Origin: an uncultured Candidatus Saccharibacteria bacterium
GTDB taxonomy: Bacteria; Patescibacteriota; Saccharimonadia; Saccharimonadales; Saccharimonadaceae
Direction of reading: 5' to 3'
Assembly (NCBI GenBank): GCA_938036785.1
Contig: CALHWE010000016.1
Location: 1 to 63,915 of the forward strand
Length of the DNA stretch: 63,915 nt
Part shown: positions 24,984-33,938 of the stretch, in pieces
Position numbering within the stretch: the stretch's first letter is position 1
Layout: every line of letters starts with the position of its first letter
Notes under the pieces: generated by a model
Database searches by the model: none
Seen by the model: only the letters and a program-made list of their open reading frames with translations
Told to the model about the DNA's origin: nothing
Made by a program: the position numbers and the translations under genes

Positions 24984-25784
24984 ATGAGGCGTTGGCTGCT
25001 TGCAGGAACACTCATCATATTAGCAGCACTTAGTGTTGGCAGTGCTCAGGCTCATGCAACGCCACTGGCCAACCAAGCCGATATCACGGTGGTCAAGCGA
25101 GCGAGCACAGCCTATCAAGCCTTTACACGTGAGCTTTATGCCACTCAGCCCAAGAAGGACTCTATTGATGAACGAGCCAAGCAGGCTGCAACAGCTTTTG
25201 CAGTGGTGGCAGAGCACTCATTTTCTACGCAGCTTGGCGATGAATATAACCGTCATGCGGCAGCTGTGAAGGAAAAAGCCTCAGCCGTTAAGACGCTTCT
25301 TGGGCGTGTTCCGCAGGCCTTCGCGAGCAAAGATACGCAGGCTGCAGCAGTCTATTTGACAGATGTAGAAACAGTGGTGAGTCAGTACGACTCAGCCGTT
25401 GGTGTGCTTAATACAACAGTCGACGACGCCAACCAAGCGACGAATCGCCTCTATTTGTTTATGGTGATTGGTGCTGGGCTTGTGGCGGCAGTCGCTACAG
25501 TGTGGGCGCGGCGCCAGCATACCCGGACATTTGCTAGTAAGCGTGTAGTGCGGGCACGCTGGGCGGTGGTTGCAGCAGCGGCAGCACCACTGGTGGGTGC
25601 AGTTTCGCTCTATGTGATATTTATCCAAGGGAGTGACACACGGGTTGTGCGCGGCGTGGGCTACGCGGTGCTGACCAGTGGTGTAGCAGTTCTTATCTAT
25701 GCAGTGATGGCGTATTGGCGTCTCCGGCGGGCTGAGACGCTCGCGGCGGCAATTACTGCGGGCGATGAGATCTACCAGTGGTAA
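24984..25784 (+). CDS. Secreted/membrane protein with three C-terminal TM helices, unknown
   Basis: 266 residues. A cleavable-looking signal peptide (RRWLLAGTLIILAALSVGSAQAHA) is followed by a helical extracytoplasmic domain of about 130 residues (YQAFTRELYATQPKKD, VVSQYDSAVGVLNTTVDDANQAT). Three TM helices follow at about 155-175, 192-212 and 222-242. It lies 11 bases after grpE and before the CIRCE-controlled dnaK, so it may be co-expressed with the chaperone genes. I do not recognise the family. Confidence 0.55.
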   Translation: MRRWLLAGTLIILAALSVGSAQAHATPLANQADITVVKRASTAYQAFTRELYATQPKKDSIDERAKQAATAFAVVAEHSFSTQLGDEYNRHAAAVKEKASAVKTLLGRVPQAFASKDTQAAAVYLTDVETVVSQYDSAVGVLNTTVDDANQATNRLYLFMVIGAGLVAAVATVWARRQHTRTFASKRVVRARWAVVAAAAAPLVGAVSLYVIFIQGSDTRVVRGVGYAVLTSGVAVLIYAVMAYWRLRRAETLAAAITAGDEIYQW

Positions 25785-25794
25785 GCAAAATCTA

Positions 25795-25821
25795 TTAGCA
25801 CTCTTGACAGCCGAGTGCTAG
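25795..25821 (+). promoter_or_regulatory. CIRCE operator 1 of dnaK (overlaps -35)
   Basis: TTAGCACTC, nine bases, GAGTGCTAG. The spacer begins with TTGACA (25804-25809), the -35 hexamer, followed after 17 bases by TATACT (25827-25832). Confidence 0.93.
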
Positions 25822-25839
25822 CTCGCTATACTAAACCTA

Positions 25840-25866
25840 TTGGCACTCGACTCCAAAGAGTGCTAG
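25840..25866 (+). promoter_or_regulatory. CIRCE operator 2 of dnaK (over the transcription start)
   Basis: TTGGCACTC, nine bases, GAGTGCTAG, centred about 45 bases after operator 1 and just downstream of the -10 box, so it covers the expected transcription start. dnaK thus has two HrcA sites where hrcA has one. Confidence 0.9.
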
Positions 25867-25950
25867 AATAGACAAGATGTTAATAGCCGAAACAATAAAC
25901 TAACAACGTTGCGTCGCTGCCAGCAGGGCAGGCGCACAGGAGGAAACTAT

Positions 25951-27873
25951 ATGGGTAAAACTATCGGTATCGACCTTGGTACAACCAACAGTGCCTTTGC
26001 GTACTTAATCGCGGGCAAGCCAGAAGTTATCACTAATGCTGAGGGCAACCGCACCACACCGTCAGTGGTAGCAATCAACAAAAAAGGTGAGCGCCTTGTG
26101 GGGCAGGTGGCCCAGCGCCAGCGCGTGACTAACCCGAAAAATACAATCTATGGCGTCAAGCGCTTGATTGGCCGCAAATTCACCGACAAAGAAGTTCAGA
26201 AAGATCTCGACATCATGCCATACGAGATCGTCAAGAAGGGCAATGCCGTTGCCGTTAAGCTAGGCGATAAAGAATACACGCCAGAAGAAGTGAGCGCCAT
26301 GATCCTAAGCAAGATCAAGGCTGATGCCGAAGCCTTCTTGGGTGAGAAGGTAACGAAGGCGGTCATTACCGTGCCAGCCTACTTCGACGATTCGCAGCGC
26401 CAGGCTACCAAGGATGCCGGTAAGATTGCTGGCCTAGAAGTCGAGCGTATCATCAATGAGCCAACGGCGGCTGCTCTCGCCTATGGTCTCGATAAGGGCA
26501 AAGAAGAGAACATCGTTGTCTTTGACCTTGGTGGTGGTACCTTCGATGTGTCGGTGCTAGAGATCAACGGTGATATTTTCCAGGTGCAGTCAACCAATGG
26601 CGACACCCACCTTGGTGGTGAAGACTTCGACAACGCCATCGTCAACTACTTCCTCGATGACTTCAAGGCCAAAGAAGGTATTGATCTGCGCAAAGATAAC
26701 GCCGCTATGCAGCGCCTCAAGGACGAAGCTGAGAAGGCAAAGAAAGAGCTCTCGACTGTTACTGAGTATGATGTCAATATTCCATTCATCACAGCTGATG
26801 CCGATGGGCCAAAGCACTTCGAGATGAGCCTGACGCGAGCTAAACTTGAGGACTTGGTGAAGGATCTACTCGACCGCCTCGATGGGCCAGTAGAAAAAGC
26901 GCTCAAAGATGCAAAGCTGAGCAAGTCTGATATCGGCAACATCGTCATGGTTGGTGGTATGACTCGTATGCCAGCAGTGGTCGAGCGGGTGAAGAAGCTG
27001 TTTGGCAAAGACCCAATGCAGGGTGTCAACCCAGACGAAGTAGTGGCCGTTGGTGCGGCCATCCAGGGCGGTGTGCTGGCTGGTGACGTCAAGAGCGTGC
27101 TGCTGCTAGATGTGACGCCGCTGTCCCTCGGCATTGAGACAATGGGCGGTGTGTCAACCAAGCTAATTGAGCGCAACACCACTGTGCCAACCAGCAAGAG
27201 CGAAGTATTCTCAACTGCAGCAGATAATCAGCCACAGGTGGAAATTCATGTTTTGCAGGGTGAGCGCGAGTTTGCCAACGACAACAAGAGCCTAGGCCGC
27301 TTCGTGCTTGATGGTATTGCGCCAGCACCACGCGGTGTGCCACAGATTGAAGTGACCTTTAACATTGACGCCAATGGTATCCTCAGTGTTACCGCTAAGG
27401 ACAAAGGCACAGGCAAAGAGCAGTCGATCACCATCCAAAACTCTGGCAACATGAGTAAGGAAGATATTGAGAAGGCACAGAAGGAAGCTGAGCTCCACGC
27501 CGATGAAGACAAGAAGAAGCGTGAAGCAATCGATGCCAAGAACCGCCTCGAGAATGCCATCTACCAGGCAAAGAAAATGCCCGATGAGTTTAAGGACAAG
27601 ATCTCGAGCGACGACAAGAAGACGCTGGAAGATGCCATTGCCGAAGCTGAGAAGCACAAGAACGCAGAGGATAAAGACGAGCTCGAGGCTGCCACCAAGG
27701 CACTGGGCGACGTAACAATGTCTATCGGTGCTAAACTCTATCAACAGCAAGCTGAGGACAAAAAAGCCGAAGAAGAAGCTGACGCCAAGGCGAAAGCTAC
27801 CGACAAGAAGCCTGGCAAAGATGAACCTGTCGAAGGCGAAGTTGTCGACGACAAAAGCAGCGACAAGAAGTAA
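25951..27873 (+). CDS. dnaK: Chaperone protein DnaK (Hsp70)
   Basis: 640 residues. The ATPase domain begins GKTIGIDLGTTNS and has the adenosine and phosphate loops VFDLGGGTFDVS and IVMVGGMTRMPAVVE. The substrate-binding domain has the LLLDVTPLSLGIETMGG linker and the alpha lid rich in Lys/Glu. It ends in a DKK-rich acidic/basic tail. AGGAGG precedes ATG 25951, which is preferred over the upstream in-frame ATG. Expression is under two CIRCE sites and a TTGACA-17-TATACT promoter, and a strong terminator follows. dnaJ is not in this window. Confidence 0.97.
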   Translation: MGKTIGIDLGTTNSAFAYLIAGKPEVITNAEGNRTTPSVVAINKKGERLVGQVAQRQRVTNPKNTIYGVKRLIGRKFTDKEVQKDLDIMPYEIVKKGNAVAVKLGDKEYTPEEVSAMILSKIKADAEAFLGEKVTKAVITVPAYFDDSQRQATKDAGKIAGLEVERIINEPTAAALAYGLDKGKEENIVVFDLGGGTFDVSVLEINGDIFQVQSTNGDTHLGGEDFDNAIVNYFLDDFKAKEGIDLRKDNAAMQRLKDEAEKAKKELSTVTEYDVNIPFITADADGPKHFEMSLTRAKLEDLVKDLLDRLDGPVEKALKDAKLSKSDIGNIVMVGGMTRMPAVVERVKKLFGKDPMQGVNPDEVVAVGAAIQGGVLAGDVKSVLLLDVTPLSLGIETMGGVSTKLIERNTTVPTSKSEVFSTAADNQPQVEIHVLQGEREFANDNKSLGRFVLDGIAPAPRGVPQIEVTFNIDANGILSVTAKDKGTGKEQSITIQNSGNMSKEDIEKAQKEAELHADEDKKKREAIDAKNRLENAIYQAKKMPDEFKDKISSDDKKTLEDAIAEAEKHKNAEDKDELEAATKALGDVTMSIGAKLYQQQAEDKKAEEEADAKAKATDKKPGKDEPVEGEVVDDKSSDKK

Positions 27874-27900
27874 CATCGCGTTATAGCTACAACTGCATTG

Positions 27901-27934
27901 CAAATAGCCACCTGGAAAAGGTGGCTATTTGCTT
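27901..27934 (+). terminator. Terminator of dnaK
   Basis: CAAATAGCCACC and GGTGGCTATTTG form a perfect 12-bp stem with a seven-base loop, followed by CTTGG. The U-run lies in the stem end. Confidence 0.8.
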
Positions 27935-28040
27935 GGTGCCATGAGTGTCCATAATGACAAATACCAAACGCCTCAAGCAAATCTACAAAGAAAACAAGAA
28001 GCCCACCTAGTATGAGCTTCTTATTGCGCGCTAACCTCTG

Positions 28041-28415
28041 TTATTTAATGTCCATCAACTCAATGTCGAACACGAGATCACTATTAGGCGGAATGTTAGC
28101 GGCAGTGCGAACGGAGCCGTAGGCCATCTCACTTGGGATGATGAGTCGGCGCATGCCACCGACCTTCATGCCAGGCACACCCTCTGTCCAGCCGCGGATG
28201 ACTTGGTCGAGGTCGAAGGTGACAGGCTGACCAAAGTCGTGGCTGCTCTGGAAGATGACGCCATTCTTACACAGTGCACCAGTATAGTGTGCGGTGATAG
28301 TCGCGCCAGCTGGTACCTCAGTGCCAGTGCCGGGGATAATGTCAATAATCTGCAATGCGTCGACTTTGGCTATAGGTGTAAAGTCGGCGAGTTTGGTTCC
28401 TTCATATTGTGTCAT
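28041..28415 (-). CDS. FKBP-type peptidyl-prolyl cis-trans isomerase
   Basis: 124 residues with the complete FKBP fold: GATITAHYTGAL, FQSSHDFGQPVTFDLDQVIRGWTEGVPGMKVGGMRRLIIP (in pieces), AYGS, IPPNSDLVFDIELMDI. It catalyses proline isomerisation, assisting folding. There is no signal peptide, so it is cytosolic. The start overlaps the stop of the nitrilase-like gene (ATGA on the minus strand), and TATAAT (28427-28422) lies six bases before the ATG, inside the last codons of that upstream gene, so it can be both coupled and independently transcribed. Confidence 0.9.
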   Translation of the reverse strand: MTQYEGTKLADFTPIAKVDALQIIDIIPGTGTEVPAGATITAHYTGALCKNGVIFQSSHDFGQPVTFDLDQVIRGWTEGVPGMKVGGMRRLIIPSEMAYGSVRTAANIPPNSDLVFDIELMDIK

Positions 28416-29194
28416 GGCTCTATTATACCATTATGCGTATTCCGCCGCGCCACGCAGTTGAGCGGTGGGATGGCTGTGCTGGGTGGAGTGCGATCGACGA
28501 CTATGACCTGCTGCAGCTGTGGGTGCGCGAAGAGATAGTCAAGCGTGCGCGTCATGGTGCTGGTGTAGCGTTTTTCATCTGGCGCTGCGGCGTAGTGAGC
28601 TCCCTCCTCGAGCGGTGTTGCCCAGCAGCAACTGGCGTGGATGGCACGAGTGTCTTGGGGGAGTTTGGGGTATTGGGGGTATTGCATGCCATAACCCACT
28701 AGATCGGCACACACAGCAGATAACGTGCGGGTGCACCGCTGCTGCAATGTGTTGCTTGCGGTGAATGTCCCCCGCTCGGCTGAGCTAAAAATCGTGCGTT
28801 TGCGCTCAAGCACGCTGCGTGTGCCATTTTTGATAATGACAAGCGAATTATAGATGCTATGTGGTTGATACTCTGGTGTGCCTACCACGAGCTCCGCTGT
28901 GGGCATAGAGGTAGAAAGCTTCTCCAGCTCGTCGAGTCGGGCATCTACCATATCACGTTGGTTTGGGACTTCAGGCAGATCCATGTCTGCCGTCGTCATG
29001 AGTTCGGGGCTGATGAAGCGATGGGCGGGGTGATCGGCAGCTGCTTGGCGTATCAGATCCATGTACTCGTGCCAGGTATTGGCAGAAACACCAGCAGTTG
29101 GTATACCCGATAGTTGCTCAGGGCAAAACACACCTGTTTGGCGGTGCCATTGGATGTCATAATGGCGGGCTTGTTTACGTGGTCTATTATACAT
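28412..29194 (-). CDS. Carbon-nitrogen hydrolase (nitrilase) superfamily protein
   Basis: 260 residues from ATG 29194. The nitrilase-type order can be followed: TAELVVGTPEYQPHSIYNSLVIIKNGTR (strand and Asn-Ser segment), LERKRTIFSSAERG (the Lys region followed by Glu) and SAVCADLVGYG (the Cys nucleophile in a C-x-D context). A later SCCWATP segment adds two cysteines. The early catalytic Glu is not obvious, so activity is not assured. These enzymes hydrolyse nitriles, amides or transfer acyl groups. TATGAT lies six bases upstream of ATG 29194. Family call moderate, substrate unknown. Confidence 0.55.
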   Translation of the reverse strand: MYNRPRKQARHYDIQWHRQTGVFCPEQLSGIPTAGVSANTWHEYMDLIRQAAADHPAHRFISPELMTTADMDLPEVPNQRDMVDARLDELEKLSTSMPTAELVVGTPEYQPHSIYNSLVIIKNGTRSVLERKRTIFSSAERGTFTASNTLQQRCTRTLSAVCADLVGYGMQYPQYPKLPQDTRAIHASCCWATPLEEGAHYAAAPDEKRYTSTMTRTLDYLFAHPQLQQVIVVDRTPPSTAIPPLNCVARRNTHNGIIEP

Positions 29195-29400
29195 AACTAT
29201 ATCATACGATATATCGATCTGCAGAGCAAATATACGCAAAATATCCCAATAGTATAGAAGAATTGGTGGGTGTTGATGAGTAAAACAAGGAATGTGGCAG
29301 CTCTGACGGGTTAGTTTTGGCTAGACTTTATATCCGCACATGACGAATTGTGATTATAGATTGATATCAGGAAGAGGCTAGGCTCTACACAAAGTATTCT

Positions 29401-30951
29401 TTATTGATACCGCCACTGTCCCATATCACGATTATAGACGTCGATGATCCGCGGCGTTAGCAGGGTCGAGGTGCCCGCTGGGGGTAGGCTCGCGGGGCGC
29501 TGGCGCAGGGCGTAGTCGAGCAGTTTGGTGTCGGTGTAGCTGAGCCCAGGCGGCAGTGGCTGGCTCAGTAGGCTGGCTTTATCCTTTGTCGAGAGCACAA
29601 AGCCCCACTCGCCAAAGGAAGGCACATTAATGCTAAAAGGCGTGATATGCCGCTGGGGCTGGGCAGATGTGATAGTGCTAGCCACCATTGCGAAGGCGTG
29701 TGGCGAAAAGTACGACGATGTTGCTTGGGTGATCATCACGCCAGTGGGGCTGAGAATACGCTCAGCCTGGCGGTAGAATTGCTGCGAGTAGAGCTTGGCT
29801 AAGCGGTCGTTCGATGGGTCGACCAGGTCGATTAGAATGGCATCATACGCCTGGTGTGTATTGAAGGCAAATAAAAAAGCGTCCTCATTGACGACGCGCA
29901 CTTTGGGGCTAGCAAGCGAGCGCTTGTTTTGCTCGACTAGTAGGGGATTGGTGCGCGCCAGCTGCGTCATGGCCGGATCGATATCCACCAGGGTGATGTG
30001 CTCTACGCTCGGGTACTTAAGGATCTCGCGCGCGAGCAGTCCGTCGCCACCGCCCATAATCAACACGTTTTTGGGTTGCTTGACCGCCGTCATAGCCGCA
30101 CCAGCCAGCGTTTCGTGGTAGCGGGCTTCGTCTAGGCTAGAAAACTGCAGGTTGTTATTCAGATACAGGCGTAAATCCTGCTTGTACTTGGTGAGGACAA
30201 TCTTTTGGTAAGCCGACTGCTGGTAGAGAATAACTGGGTCTTTATAGGCCTTGGTATCAATGCGGTGCTCCAACCAGCTGGCACCAAAGAATAGCCCAAG
30301 CAGCAGAATGGTTGCGATTACACTGGCTGCCAGGAGTTTGCGTGAAGTCTTGAGCTGTAATAGAATCAGCACTGCCACGGCGATGTTAAGCGTAGCGATC
30401 AAGTAGGTGCTGCGCATCAGGCCAAGGCTGGGCAGCAAGAAGAGCGGGAAGATCAGCGAGGCTACCAGCGCACCAAAGTAATCAATTGCGAGCACCTTAC
30501 TGAGGAGCTCCACTGAAGACGGTCGGCCGTAGCGGGTAAACATCTTGACGAGTAGCGGAATCTCCAGGCCAATCAACACACCAATCACCAGGCTAATCAG
30601 CGCAAACACCGGCCAGTGCAGCTTGCTTAAGCTAAAGGCGCTGTAGAGCAGCAGCACCGAATTACCACCCACCAGCCCGAGCAGGATTTCATTCACGGCG
30701 AAGCTTGTGGCTGGGTGCCAGTGAATATGTCGCACGAGCAACGACCCCACCCCCATGCCAAAGAGGGTTATACCAGTTGCCAGGCTAAAACTCAGGATTG
30801 AATCACCCACCAGATACGAGGCAGCCGTACCCAGGATGAGCTCGTAGATAAGCCCGCCAATTGCCACGAGGAGCGCTGCCGCAAACAGCGCGATATTTTC
30901 CTTGTTGGTGATACGCTTGGTGCCTGGTGGCGTGACGCGAGTATGTGCCAT
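29401..30951 (-). CDS. speE: Membrane-anchored spermidine synthase-like aminopropyltransferase
   Basis: 516 residues. The first about 215 form seven hydrophobic segments (ALLVAIGGLIYELILGTAASYL onward). The rest is a spermidine-synthase fold: QSAYQKIVLTKY, LDEARYHETL, NVLIMGGGDGLLAREIL (decarboxylated-SAM loop), VDIDPAM and DAILIDLVDPSNDRL with the catalytic Asp. It transfers an aminopropyl group from decarboxylated SAM to putrescine or a related amine. The enzyme supplying that donor, SpeD, is encoded 1 kb upstream in the same operon. Fusion of a multi-TM domain to SpeE is a known family layout. Substrate not established. Confidence 0.82.
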   Translation of the reverse strand: MAHTRVTPPGTKRITNKENIALFAAALLVAIGGLIYELILGTAASYLVGDSILSFSLATGITLFGMGVGSLLVRHIHWHPATSFAVNEILLGLVGGNSVLLLYSAFSLSKLHWPVFALISLVIGVLIGLEIPLLVKMFTRYGRPSSVELLSKVLAIDYFGALVASLIFPLFLLPSLGLMRSTYLIATLNIAVAVLILLQLKTSRKLLAASVIATILLLGLFFGASWLEHRIDTKAYKDPVILYQQSAYQKIVLTKYKQDLRLYLNNNLQFSSLDEARYHETLAGAAMTAVKQPKNVLIMGGGDGLLAREILKYPSVEHITLVDIDPAMTQLARTNPLLVEQNKRSLASPKVRVVNEDAFLFAFNTHQAYDAILIDLVDPSNDRLAKLYSQQFYRQAERILSPTGVMITQATSSYFSPHAFAMVASTITSAQPQRHITPFSINVPSFGEWGFVLSTKDKASLLSQPLPPGLSYTDTKLLDYALRQRPASLPPAGTSTLLTPRIIDVYNRDMGQWRYQ

Positions 30952-30981
30952 AGTGTCTTTCGTCTACCTTTCGCGCCCAGG

Positions 30982-31686
30982 TTATTTACCTACGCCGCCA
31001 CTGCCGCCGCCATAGACGCTGCGCCCATGGTACGTGCCGGTGCCGTGCGAATCATCGTGGCCAAAGAACTCATCGTAAATAGCAAATAGCAGCGCGCCAA
31101 CAAAGCTGATGATCATCACCCAGCGCCAAAATAGCGGCCAGTTGCGCGGGCGAATAAGCCGGCCAAATAATTCCTTTTGCTGCGCATCGGACAGCGGTGT
31201 TTTGCGGTAAACATCGTACTCACGCCGGTTGTATTTTTCTACCGTGTAGGTGGTGGTAGCGCCGGTCTCGGCATCGGTGTAGTGCAGGCTAGCGTAGGCC
31301 ATTGGTTCACCCTCGAAGACCTGGTAGGCGTTCTTGCCGTGGATGGCCATAATGGTGCCTTCGCCGGCCTCGGCAACGGTAATGGTTTGCACCGTGCCAT
31401 CCTCGAGCGTGATGCTAAACTCATTGCCCGCAGCCAGGTGCTCTGGCTCAAGCCGCTGGGCAAACCGCACTGGCTCATAGAGCGACACAACCTTGCTATC
31501 GTGGTCGTATTCTACCCAGCTATCGTAATTTTCGAGGCCCGTCAGCTCCCACTCTTCCCAGTAGGAGGTTTGCTTGGTTTCGGGGTTTTCTTCTTTAAAT
31601 AGCAAGCAACCCACTGCGCGGAAGTTGGTTCGCTTGCCGCGCAGGACATCATTAATCTTGAGGCGAGCTTTGGTGCGTTTGGTCAT
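30982..31686 (-). CDS. DUF4178-type protein of the polyamine operon
   Basis: 234 residues from ATG 31686, whose ATGA overlaps the speD stop. Residues about 10-170 are a beta-rich domain resembling DUF4178 (LKINDVLRGKRTNFRAVG, SYWEEWELTGLENYDSWVEYD, LAAGNEFSITLEDGTVQTI). One TM helix follows near residues 195-215 (RNWPLFWRWVMIISFVGALLFAIYD without its first part), and the tail is Gly/His/Ser-rich (YGGGSGGVGK). From memory DUF4178 genes often sit with speD, speE-like and DUF350 genes; the domain's job is unknown. Membrane association beside the SpeE-like protein is likely. Confidence 0.7.
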   Translation of the reverse strand: MTKRTKARLKINDVLRGKRTNFRAVGCLLFKEENPETKQTSYWEEWELTGLENYDSWVEYDHDSKVVSLYEPVRFAQRLEPEHLAAGNEFSITLEDGTVQTITVAEAGEGTIMAIHGKNAYQVFEGEPMAYASLHYTDAETGATTTYTVEKYNRREYDVYRKTPLSDAQQKELFGRLIRPRNWPLFWRWVMIISFVGALLFAIYDEFFGHDDSHGTGTYHGRSVYGGGSGGVGK

Positions 31687-32030
31687 AATACAGCGCTTTC
31701 GATCGTTATGGTAATGGTATAAAATGCGTCTGCAATGGCTTGGCGAAGAGTCTCGATTGTATCCTCGCCTAAGGGCCGGCACGTGGCAATACTGAGGTAT
31801 GCTCCGCAGCTCTCGGGCCAGGTGTGGATGGTGGCGTGCGACTCCGCGAGCAGCAACGACACACTCACGCCCTGCGGCGAGAACTGATGCGAGACAGACT
31901 CGAGCGCGTGCAGGCCAGCCAGCTCGGCAAGTGTGTGCACCGTCTTTTCGGCATACGCAAGGTCATCCAGCCGCGTGGCATCTGCCTGGCGAATCGTAAA
32001 AATCAGTGCTTGTACCTGCTCCATTTGCAT
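31683..32030 (-). CDS. speD: S-adenosylmethionine decarboxylase proenzyme
   Basis: 115 residues from ATG 32030. SpeD cleaves itself to make a pyruvoyl group and then decarboxylates SAM. The self-processing site is LAESHATIHTWPE, with Ser64 as the pyruvoyl precursor, His65 and His69; Cys84 in SIATCRP is the proton donor position. This is the short class 1b prokaryotic form. TATAAT lies about ten bases before the ATG, so it leads the operon speD-DUF4178-speE. Polyamine synthesis is a notable retained pathway in a reduced genome. Confidence 0.88.
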   Translation of the reverse strand: MQMEQVQALIFTIRQADATRLDDLAYAEKTVHTLAELAGLHALESVSHQFSPQGVSVSLLLAESHATIHTWPESCGAYLSIATCRPLGEDTIETLRQAIADAFYTITITIESAVL

Positions 32031-32133
32031 CGCATGCGTTATTATACCACTTATGATGCTAAAGAGCGAGCCCACCTTGCTTATAGCAAAACCAGCCAGG
32101 TTGGCTGACTGGTCTGCTGTAGCGTGCGAATAG

Positions 32134-32799
32134 TTATGGCTCGAGAGTGTGCTGTGGCACGCCGGAGCTTGGCTCGTGTGAGTTGACTGTCAGTGGTATA
32201 ACAAAACCCTGGTATTGCGCGAGTGTCACCATGTCGCCAGGCTGTAGCTCGTAGCGCGTGCGCGTGTTGCCATCGGTCAGGTAGAGCTCAGCAACGCGGG
32301 CCGACGTAGCATTAGTCACGCCATCTTGCTCGGGCTTAGCATGGAATGTATCTGCTTCGGCGAGTGTGGCGATGTGCCGGTCTACCACAGTGCCGATGCT
32401 GTCGCCAGCCTCGACGGCTAGAGTAGCAATACTATCTAGGTTGGCTGGTAGTTGAGGTTCTTCTGTGGTTTTGCCTGCTTCGTAGGCTTGGCGCTGGCTG
32501 AGGTAAGCGCTATACGCATCGACTAGCCGGGTAGCTTGCTCTTCGGGGGTGGGTTGATGCTCGGCTTGCGTGCTTGGGCTTTCCTTTCTGCCTAGACAGC
32601 GATGTCCAAGGAGTATAGCAGTTAAGCCAACACCAATGACACCTAGCGCAGTGCGCCGTGAAGTTATTGTTAATTCAGGAGCTTCGTGTACTTTGTGCGG
32701 TGCAGGCTCTACCAAATGAGGGTGTTTGCCATTACTGTATTTTTCATAATTGGGTGTTGATGAAGAATCACCCCTGTTTGTTCTCTGTTGTGTACTCAT
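32134..32799 (-). CDS. Hypothetical single-TM exported protein
   Basis: 221 residues. The first 48 are polar and His/Asn-rich; a TM or signal-anchor helix follows a RR pair (SRRTALGVIGVGLTAILLGHRC, residues about 47-68), which resembles a Tat-type signal but lies unusually deep. The outside part is Thr/Glu/Gln-rich with AYSAYLSQRQAYEAGK and then TRYELQPGDMVTLAQY near the C-terminus. TATAGT stands nine bases before the ATG. No family recognised. Confidence 0.5.
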   Translation of the reverse strand: MSTQQRTNRGDSSSTPNYEKYSNGKHPHLVEPAPHKVHEAPELTITSRRTALGVIGVGLTAILLGHRCLGRKESPSTQAEHQPTPEEQATRLVDAYSAYLSQRQAYEAGKTTEEPQLPANLDSIATLAVEAGDSIGTVVDRHIATLAEADTFHAKPEQDGVTNATSARVAELYLTDGNTRTRYELQPGDMVTLAQYQGFVIPLTVNSHEPSSGVPQHTLEP

Positions 32800-33227
32800 A
32801 GTTCATTCACTATACAACAGAGGTCGCAAAAAGGGAAGAGGAAAATAGCAAAATAACACACAATATTGCATAATGTGCCCAAAAACAGGGGTAATAACAT
32901 ATAATACACAATATTATACATAATAATGCAATAATATAATCTTGTTGCACATACACAAACGCCAATATCTTACAGCCTGGTGGCTTACTTAACGCTCTTT
33001 CTGGAGGTAGCTTGGCTACATAAAAATGAATACTTTTCTAGAACATTCACTCTCTTAGTGCGAGGATGCAGCGCTTATTATAGCGGCGAACCATCATATC
33101 TCATCGAATAAAACGGCAGGCATAAGTGAGAGTATACCAGAGGTCATAAGCCAAAAATAGAACAAATACCATAAATTTGCTGTTTTTGAGGTATTTCTGC
33201 TGCGGATGCCATGCTACAATAGAGGGT
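32800..33227. other. AT-rich gene-free region with repeated ACACAATATT
   Basis: More than 400 bases without a supported gene. The left part is much richer in A+T than its surroundings. ACACAATATT appears at 32858-32867 and 32906-32915, each followed by an ATAAT cluster. It could be a protein-binding or unwinding region, but no DnaA-box series (TTATNCACA) is evident, so an origin is not claimed. Promoters for both flanking divergent genes lie here. Confidence 0.35.
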
Positions 33228-33836
33228 ATGAGATCTACTCGAACCATCCAAATTGTGAATATTACTGGGCGAGAACTCGCCGGCAAATCATCAACAATTC
33301 GGGAGCTAATGCCGCGGCTGGGTGCCGGGGTTGTTTTGTTTCGCCCGAGCGATGTCTTGCGCGAATATGCCGCGAGCCATCATATCACGCTGCGCAAGCG
33401 GAGCGATTATTTGCGCGTGCTGCAGATCATGACGGAGTCTGCACCGAGCTTACTGGCCGACCGGGCACTGGAGCTACTTGAGCGGCCTGGTGTGGAGCTA
33501 GTGGTGCTCGATGGCCTGCGTGACTACCGCAGCGCCTGCCGCCTTAAGGAACGGCTGGGTGATCGCTACCGGACGGTGGTGCTCACAGCGCCAGATGAAC
33601 TCCGCTATGAGCGCTTTAAGGGAGTGGCCGAGGCGAGGCGGCGTGCTGGACGTGATGCAGCGGTTATTCAGAGCTTCGAAGAATTTATGCGTGATGGTGA
33701 GGACGACATGGATAGCATGCAGCAATTCCCAGCGGTGCTGGCCAGCCACGATCTAACGCCTGGTGGCCCGATTGACACGAGCACCTATCCATCGGCTGTT
33801 GCAGTGGCAGATGAGATTATCAGCTACTTGGTGTAG
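33228..33836 (+). CDS. P-loop nucleotide kinase-like protein
   Basis: 202 residues. The Walker A loop is GRELAGKSST (about residues 14-23). A kinase-like layout follows: a mobile segment DYLRVLQIMTESAPSLLADRALELL, a Walker B-like strand VELVVLDGLRDYRSACRLKE and ELRYERFKGVAEARRRAGRD, reminiscent of the Arg-rich lid of dephospho-CoA or nucleoside kinases. It ends VAVADEIISYLV. TACAAT sits seven bases before ATG 33228, supporting that start over the upstream in-frame one. Exact substrate unknown; a dNMP or CoA-type kinase is the best guess. Confidence 0.6.
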   Translation: MRSTRTIQIVNITGRELAGKSSTIRELMPRLGAGVVLFRPSDVLREYAASHHITLRKRSDYLRVLQIMTESAPSLLADRALELLERPGVELVVLDGLRDYRSACRLKERLGDRYRTVVLTAPDELRYERFKGVAEARRRAGRDAAVIQSFEEFMRDGEDDMDSMQQFPAVLASHDLTPGGPIDTSTYPSAVAVADEIISYLV

Positions 33837-33938
33837 AGTAACCCAGATCAGGCAGTGAATGCGGGTGGGCGATCATGTATCGACAAAACACAGTAATACC
33901 ATCTGTACTCTCCAAGACGCTTATGTTATGATGAAGGC

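Noticed and set aside
32800..33227. Replication origin in the AT-rich region
   Set aside because: No cluster of DnaA boxes and no dnaA or dnaN nearby; AT-richness alone is not enough.
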